A stretch of DNA of 64,000 nucleotides from Nymphaea colorata. Lineage: Eukaryota; Streptophyta; Magnoliopsida; Nymphaeales; Nymphaeaceae. This document shows, in pieces, positions 37,401 through 46,400 of this stretch (position 1 is its first letter; each line of letters begins with the position of its first letter). The notes under the pieces are model-generated. The model had not been told where the DNA came from, made no database searches, and saw nothing but the letters and a program-made list of their open reading frames with translations. The stretch covers positions 23,454,131 through 23,518,130 of the forward strand of contig NC_045140.1 of NCBI RefSeq assembly GCF_008831285.2. Direction: 5' to 3'. Both the position numbers and the translations under genes were made by a program.

Positions 37401-40400
37401 GATGCTTATCATGAAGAGTTTGACAAGATACTCGAAGCACTCGACGTGACATCCCCATTTACCCTTGTAGTTCAGGTAAGGCTACACCCAGCACTAGACT
37501 TTTTTTTTAGAATATTTTCAGTAGCTGCACTTCATTTCCAAAGTTGGTTTTGAATTTTTGAAATGGTGGTCAATTCCTAAAGATGCTGAAGCACTTGATT
37601 TTACAGGAAAATCTTGTAGGTAAATGAGTTATTAACCAAAAAATTATTTTCATTTTATCAAAGTCAACGACATCGACAAGGATTATAGTACGCTTTTGTA
37701 TTTCCCATCTTTATTTTCCCTGAGAAGATTATGCACAAGTTCTGAGCAGAAACAATGACATAGTTCATTGTGCTACAGTCTTTTCATTACTAATCTTCTT
37801 GAAGTATTCAAGTGATTTTTGGTATATATCACTACTGTTGTATTGTCTCTATTAATAATCCTTTGTACCAATACATATACAAAAGCCATCTGTCCTTCGA
37901 TGGGGCTTCTAGACTTCTACAGATACTTCATTGAATTTCCTTCTATTTTCACAGGGTTTTCTTGTCGGTTCATTTGGATTGACATGGGCTATAAAAAATT
38001 CAAGTAGGATATCAGACCTTGTAATTCTAAATAGCCCAGTAACCAGCTCTTCACCCATTCCATCCTTGTTTCAGCAGTTGAGGTTTGATTTATTCTCTTT
38101 ATGTGCCTGTACTTTCTTTATATTCAGATGAACACCTATACGTTTTCTACATATGGTAGGTATGCTTGTATGAAGTACATGAGTTTACATGAGTAAGGTC
38201 TACATTTCTTATGCCCTTCTTCTCTGGTGAGTGACCAATGCTGAATACATTGTTTTTTGAGGACAATTCCGCATTGATATCTGTGTCTCTTAGAAGTTTG
38301 ATATAATTAGTTTTGAGACAATTTTATTCTGTAGTTTGGGTTGGTAGAGCTAATCTAAGATATTCTTCTTTTGATTACTTTTTCATAGATATAGCTGTAC
38401 AAAGAAAGATGATCTTCTCATAATACCAAATTTAATCATATATAAAATGGGAATGGCATCCAAAGTATTCTTGTAATACCAACATTTGGAGAATTTTCAG
38501 GAATAACAACATGGTGATTGGTCAACATAGAGAGGCATACTTTACAAAGCTTGGGAATAACAAAAATAGTGATTGCTCAAACAAAGGGACATGCTTTACA
38601 AAGCTTTGGAATAACAAAGTGGTGAATGCTCAAACATAGAGACATACTTTACTAATATTTGAATTTTATCTCATGGGAGCCTATGAATGGAGCTCTTTAA
38701 CAAGGAAACACAGTTGCTATGCACTGTAGTTTTCCGTTTTTCTTAACAAATGCCAGGTTTAGAAGCAGATGTTTCGACATCTTAAATCATCTTATAAGTT
38801 GGGAATAATTTTGATACTCATGAGCTTATTAATGATTGTGGAGCCAAAAGTAACAAAGCTGCATTCACCATTGTGAAGCTAAGAATGATCATATAATTGA
38901 CTAACAGGTGAATGGGCCTATGAAGCATCTGCCATATATTAGTATGACCAAAGGAATGCAAAAGAAATCAGGCTTTACTTGACATTTTATACTTGGACTT
39001 GACCCTGCAAATTTTGTATAGTCATTGAGGCAAGATGTAGGATATCATATAGGTTTACTCTCTCTATGGGTTTTTGTATGTAAAGATTCTTTGGAAGGCC
39101 AAAGGGCTCGTGTTTTGTTGGTCCAACCCCAAATTGTGTGATTGGATTTTCTGAGATGAACTTTGTTTTCTGAGAGAATATTGGCTTCAATAGAAACTGA
39201 TTTTATGCTATCTATGCCTTTTCTCCAAGCGGCAGATTTCTGTTCTTTTATTCTTTCCAGTGATTCACTTTTTAGTGCAAGAGTATTGTCTGCATCCTTC
39301 TGATTGGTATCCTTCTTACAGGGAGGGATGAAATATTTATTTATTGTGTTATTGCTTACAGGACAAGCTAAGTATATGATAAAATCTATGAGATGATGAG
39401 AGCATCCTCTTATTATAGGATAATTATTCTACAATTGCATGACACAGACCTGTTGTGCTGTCATTTTTTAATTGCACGAGTGTATCTATATAGTATATAG
39501 TAATTTTCCTTATTCGATGATTTTCAGCTATTGTCCACTACATTCCCTTTAGATTCTTAGAAGCGGAAATTTGCTTTTGGATTTTATTGCAGGTTTCCAT
39601 TGCTTGGTGAATTTACTTGCCAAAATGCTGTTATGGCTGAAAGATTTATTGAAGCTGGCAGTGCGTACGTACCTAATCTATGGTTTAATTATATTTTTTT
39701 TTATACAACACATTGTGACTTGTAACTTTAATTTTATTAGATATGAATAGCTTAGGTAATTTGATTGGGGTGATTTTGTGCTTAAGCAGTTGGAAATATG
39801 AAATCATAATAATGTCACTTCATTAAAATTGCCTTTAAAGTTAATGCATCTGGATTAGCCTTGAGGGGGTTGGCACTTGGCATAATGGACCAGGGCTTGA
39901 GCCTTTGATGGGCAGTCATCGCTCAATCTCCAATGGCACCAGATCTCTGCATGAATTGATGCATGCATTTCCTGCAGGCAAGGGCATTGTTAGTCTCAGT
40001 ATTTTATGAAGTTAGGTGAGAAACAAAGTCCCGTGTACATTGCATGGATATTCCTATACTCGGACTTGTTACTAAAGATACAGCCTCCTCTTTTGTTATT
40101 TACTGAGTCTGCACCATTCTGCAAAACATTGACATTCTGTAAACATGTTCCTTGAGGAAACTGATTTGCGATTACTTGATAAAGCATTGAGTTTGGACTT
40201 TGGATGCCTTTTTTCTTCCGTTTGTATTCTTCTTCATGATTATACACCTTCTACAATGGGGCCTCTTTTGCTCTGATGCATAAACTTGGGGAACAGATGG
40301 AATTGGTGAAGGTGGCGGCAATATGTAAGCACTAAATTCACATTCCATGCATGGCGCTTTAAAATAGAGCATATTCTTTCTTTCCTCTTTTTCTGAAGAA

Positions 40401-43400
40401 GCTTTGGCATTATATTGTATTGCCTTATGAATACCCAAGTTGGTATTTCTTGGAATTATGTTTCGCAATTCATCTTTAAAGATATGAACATGAATCCGGT
40501 GGCAGTACCCTCTAGCACCTCAGGTGACGTCAGATGTTTATGGTGAATGGAGGCATTCATAAGTGAAATTTAGGATTTTTTTGCATCAGCCTTGACCCTT
40601 CGACATATAGTTACCAAAACTGTACACGTTTAGAACTTGTCAATGGAGGAATGATACTAAAAAAATGATTAGGTGACACATAAGACTTAACCTTGTGAAT
40701 TTGTGTGAAGATGCCTTTGCTAGTCAGAAAAATTTACATTCTATGTTCACTATTTTGTATTTTTTCTCATATGTTTGGACTTATGTAATAGAAATTGCTA
40801 TGTATTTATAATTATGTAACGGAAATTGCTATCCAGCACCTAGTTGCCATACCCTAAGTGCCCTACATAGTAACTACACAGGACTTGTTACCTAGTCGGA
40901 ACCCCAGGAAAAATTTGAAAAATTGTTCAAGAATTCTAGAATTAATCTATAAATTAAAAGCTTTCCGTGAATTCAAAAGTTAAAAACAGCTGAAAGTTCC
41001 ACTAGAAGTTGATGAAAACTTTTCTTTCAATGTTGCAAAACACTAAAAGAGGGAAAAAAAAATTTCTTAACTGTCAGCCTGGTCTAGGCACCTAGCAGTC
41101 CTAGTCGCATGCTTCCACCTAGGTTCTACTTTTGGCGATGTAACAATATTGTGGTGAAGTAAAAATGCTTTTGGGCTTGAATTTAGGTGCCACTTTAGAG
41201 CTTTTCGGCTCAAATGGGGTTACCTTTAAGGCAAGTACATAGTGACTTGAATGGAGAGCCTTGTGGTGTATTAGTATATCGAACAAGGTAAATCGTGTGA
41301 TGTTAGAGGCATACAGATAAATAAGGAGGGGAGTCTTGAATTAACATATAAAAGTACCAATACTAAATAAGAAAATTTGAAAATACCAAAATAAAAACTA
41401 AAAATACCATTCAAAATGCATAAATAAATAAAAGAAGTACAAAATATGAAAAAACCATGATCTTATTGTGATATTATCATGACAAAACTCTGAAAAAAAT
41501 ACCGTACTTTTTCTGTCCCTGAAATTTATCTCTAAATTTTAGTATCACTTAGCCAAAGATTTTATTCAGCAGGATCTTTTCCAAGTATATTAGGTATATA
41601 CTTGGCTACACACTTCCATTTTTTTTAATATTTAATCCTGCTTGTTCTGGTATTTATTGTTTTTAAGCTGATTGATCGTAATGTCTCTTGACAGCTACAT
41701 GCTAAAGTTGGAAAAGGCTGATGTGTATCGCTTACCATATTTGTCAAGCGGTGGCCCCGGATTTGGTTTGTATTAATCATCATCGTCCCTTAACTCTTTA
41801 ACCTTTGTTTTGATGCAGATAAATTACCTTCAAAACATGAAGCTTATATTTTGGTTTTAGTTGGGGATTTATCTTTCTTCCATGCTTAATCTTGCTTGGC
41901 ATTTTGGGCTTTTTCTTGTCTTCAACATTTCTTTCATGTGGTTTAACCGCTTTTTTTTACGTCACAGATGATGATCATTTATTTTGTTTGCTATTCAGCT
42001 TCATGTTTTCTGGATTTGATGCTTGATATTTTCTTTTTTGCCTTGATGCCTGATGTACATTTCGGATTGGTTACTCATTGCTGATTTGCAGCATGCTATT
42101 TGATTGATGTTCACATATGTTTGTCTGGAAATGGATGTTTTGTGTTTTTTTTTCTCCTTTGAATAGGGTATTTGGGACCAAAAAAGAGAGCTTATGGGAA
42201 GCAAAACCAGCTCTGTTTTTCTGCTGCATGACTGATCACAAATTGTGTCTGCATTAAGGCGATTTGGAGGTTTTGATGAGTCAGTCTTTGGAATGCTGTT
42301 ATTTTTTGTGGAGAGGAACCTTGAATCCTTGATACTTTAAGAAAACCTCCTAGTTACTCCTTAAAAATTCCAAGACCCTTCAACAGCATTCTCCCCAAAT
42401 ATGGATGGTCAAGGTGTTGCAACCAGATCAGTCTTTCAGTGCTAATACATGTACCATGCAGAAACTGTGGTGGTCAGGCATAATCTGTTTCTAGTAACTG
42501 AACGTTCAGTCCACATTATGTGTTGATTTTGGTCGCATTGATCATTAGAAGCAAAAGCATTCAGAAATTCTTACAGAATGGTATGGGAATTTGTGAACCT
42601 TAAAGCATTTATGCTCTATGCTTATCTGCTATTTCTTCTCCTCATAAGTCACTATTTGGCTTAAGTACCTGACTGCCTGATGTTCTTCCATCGTGAAGTT
42701 TGTTGCATTTTAGGCCATAGCAAGTTCTCGAACAGGTCATATATCCACGTTTAAAGGCAAACACATATTTGTCTTTGCTTATCCCAAGCACCCCATTTAT
42801 GTGCCAGTATTCATAACAGTTCATCTCCAGAAAGCATTCATCTCTTCATAAGACTAAATTACTAAACTTTTCTAGGATTTTTGAAAGCAGTATACTTTAT
42901 TCCAGATCTTATTTTATTTCAACCCTGATTGCGATTGGTATAAGTTTTTTATTGATCTCAGCTTTGCTGGAGGCTGCAAGAAAAGCTAATTTTAAGGATG
43001 TGGCAAGTCGAATAGCCGACGGGTTTTCATCTGGAAGGTGAATCTGAAATTTAGACAAGTAAAATTCATGTTTCTTTTCTCGCCTCATAATCTTCTTGGT
43101 TCATAAATGCAATAAGTTTGACTGCTACATACACAATTTTAGTTCTTTTTTAATAAAAACCATGAATTTCTTGTTTCATAAATGATCTGATAGCTATCAA
43201 GTATGTAGAAACACGAACCACAAGGAGAGAGTAGAGAAAACACACACAGTATACGTGGAAAACCTCAGAAAGAGGTGAAAAACCACGGGGAAGCTCTGAC
43301 CTAGGGGCAAACCGCAACCCTAGGAGAGAGAAAATCACATTCACTTAACTCCACAATTACATGTAAGTGAAGAATATATAGGAGGGAGAGAAAGAGTGTC

Positions 43401-46400
43401 GCCTAGGATACCGAGCCCACCTCGGTATCCGTGCCCCATAGGACCGGGTCCAGATATGGACCCGGTTCCCCATTACAATATATTCTAACACTCCCCTCAA
43501 GCTTGGCATACATGTCAAACATGCCAAGCTTGCTAACATTTTTCTCAAACTGAGATGTACATAAAGACTTAGTTAAGACATCTGCAACTTGATCTTCAGA
43601 CTTCATATAGGGCAGAATCAACTCTTTTGAATCTATGCGTTCCCGTATGAAGTGGCGATCGATCTCCACATGTTTAGTCCTGTCGTGCATGACCGGATTA
43701 TTTGCCAGGTTAATAGCAGACTTGTTGTCACAATACATCCTCATCTTCTCTTCCATTTTAACCCCAATATCTGCTAAAAGAATTTTGAGCCATAGCATCT
43801 CTGTAACCCCCATAGCAACCGTCCTGTATTCAGCCTCAGCACTGGACCTGGAACAAACTTTTTGTCGCTTACTTCTCCAGACCACAAGGTTACCTCCAAG
43901 AAAGATGCAGTATCTTGTGGTAGACCTCCTAGTATCTGTGCATCCTGCCCAGTCGGCATCAGAGTATCCTTCAATACTTAGTCGATCTTGCCGAGTGTAG
44001 AGCAATCCTTTCCCTGGGTCATTCTTTAAGTATCCCAACACTCTTTCAGCACTTTTCCAATGACAATAAGTAGGGGCATGCATAAACTGACTTAACACAC
44101 CCACAGCATACGTAATATCTGGGCGAGTAAGAGTGAGATAAATAAGTTTACCAACCAGCCGCTGATACCTCCCTTTTCCTTCCTCATCCAAGATAGTCCC
44201 AGATTTGATACTTATCCTTGTGCCAGACTCCATTGGGGTAAGAAAGGGCCTGCATCCCAGTTTACCTGTCTCTTTTAGAAGATCCAAAGTGTATTTTCTT
44301 TGGCTCATAACAAGCCCAGTCTCAGATCGCGCGATCTCAATTCCCAAGAAATACCTTAGTTTGCCCAGGTCTTTGAGATCGAATTCTGCAGCTAACGTTT
44401 CTTTCATCTTCCTTTTTTCCCCCTCGTCATCATCTGTGACAATCATGTCATCAACATATACAAGTAGAAGGCTCACCAGACCATTTCTCTGCTTGATGAA
44501 GAGGGTGTGATCACCATTTCCCTGTTTATACCCATTAGTCTTCATTACAACCCTTAGTCTTTCAAACCACGCTCTAGGGGACTCCTTGAGACCATACAAA
44601 GCTTTCTTGAGATAGCAACACTTCCCGTTCCGAGCATATCCAGGCGGCATGCTCATATAGACTTCTTCCTCAAGGTGACCATTCAAGAAGGCGTTCTTGA
44701 CATCAAGTTGGTCCATGCTCCACTTCTTCTGCACTGCAAGAGCTAGGATGACCCTTACGGTCTTCAGTTTCGCCACGGGAGCAAACGTCTCAAGATAGTC
44801 AATCCCATATTTCTGGCTAAACCCTTTAGCAACTAGGCGGGCTTTATAGCGTTCTACTGTGCCATCAGGTTTGTACTTCACATTAAACACCCACTTGGAA
44901 CCAACTAAGTGAGTTCCCTTGGGGATGTCAACAACCTCCCACGTACTGTTCTTTTCCAGGGCATCCATCTCCTCTGTCATGGCCTGTAGCCATTTAGGAT
45001 CCTTCCTGGCATCTTCCACTGACCTGGGAATAACAGCCATAGATAAAGAGGTAACAAAGCACTTGTAGTCTTTGCTGAGTTTAGCATATGAAACAAATCT
45101 CTGAATAAGATGAGAAGTACATGACCTGGTGCCCTTGCGCAGGGCTATGGGAAGTTCTTCATTCATTGGACTTGGATCATCCGGGGAGGTCACAAGATTG
45201 GGAAGATTGGGATTGGCAACATCGACATCTTCCATCACATCCTTCTTCTTCCTGCTGTAAACCTGACCAAATAAGTGACCTCGAGACTGTTCTTCCACAG
45301 GGCCCCCCTCCATCTGACTGTCTCTGTCCTTCCTGACAATGTCTTCCACACTTGGAGAACTAACTGTATAATCCAAGAAATCCATGAACTGAATCAACTG
45401 ATGCGAAGAATACTCTTCCCTTCTGTCACCTAGACACTCCCCCTGAAAAGGAGTCGCAGGGAAGTATGCCACATGTTCATGAAAGGTAACATCCCTGGAG
45501 ACATATACTCTGGAAGTGCTAGGGTCAACACACTTGTATCCCTTCTGAGTGGAGGAATACCCCAAAAAGACCGCTTTGATGGACCGAGGATCAAGTTTCT
45601 TGAGAGTGGGACTATGATCATGGACAAAGCAAACACACCCAAACACTCGAGGGGTCAAAGGCCAGGGATTCTGAGTAGGCCACAAAACAGAATAAGGGGA
45701 ATGACCATTCAACACACGAGTAGGCATACGGTTAATGAGATGAGCATTAGTGAGAAGTGCATCACCCCAGTACCGCTTAGGGACATGACGTTGAAACATA
45801 ATGGCCCGGGTGACATTTAACAAATGACGGTTCTTCCTTTCAGCCACACCATTTTGAGGAGGTGTGTAGCTACAGGATGTTTCATGTATAATACCCTTGC
45901 TTCGCAGGAAGTCATCAAGGGATTGGGAGACATACTCTCGAGCATTGTCAGTACGAAGGGTCTGAACAGGGGTTTGGAATTGAGTTTCAACAAATGCCAC
46001 AAAGTTTTTGACAATGTCAGGAACTTCACTACGTTCTTTCAACAGATACACGAACGTACACCGGGAGTAGTCATCAATAAGAGTCATGAAATAATAAAAG
46101 CCACGACAAGTGGGTACTCCCGAAGGACCCCAAACATCAGAATGAACCAAAGCAAAAGGACGGTCGGCTTTATTGAATGAAATAGGGTACGAGGCCCTAA
46201 CATGTTTAGACAACTGACACACTTCACAGGCGAAGGTGTCCAAAGACACAGAATGAAACATCATAGGAAACAACTTTTTAAGCAACGGGAATGGAAGATG
46301 ACCAAGTCTCTCGTGCCAACGCATAATGATGGATCTGTCCTCCATGCCAGGCAACTGTCCACTGGTGGCTGAAATCAAAGCAGAAGCAACTTGTACGGGC

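Noticed and set aside
37955-38082. GSFG in the hydrolase read as a standard Gly-x-Ser-x-Gly nucleophile elbow
   Set aside because: The sequence is V-G-S-F-G, which does not fit G-x-S-x-G, and alignment with relatives puts the elbow five residues earlier at a glycine.
39860-39980. A-box-like TGGCATAATGG in a hydrolase intron
   Set aside because: No acceptable B box follows, so it is probably chance.
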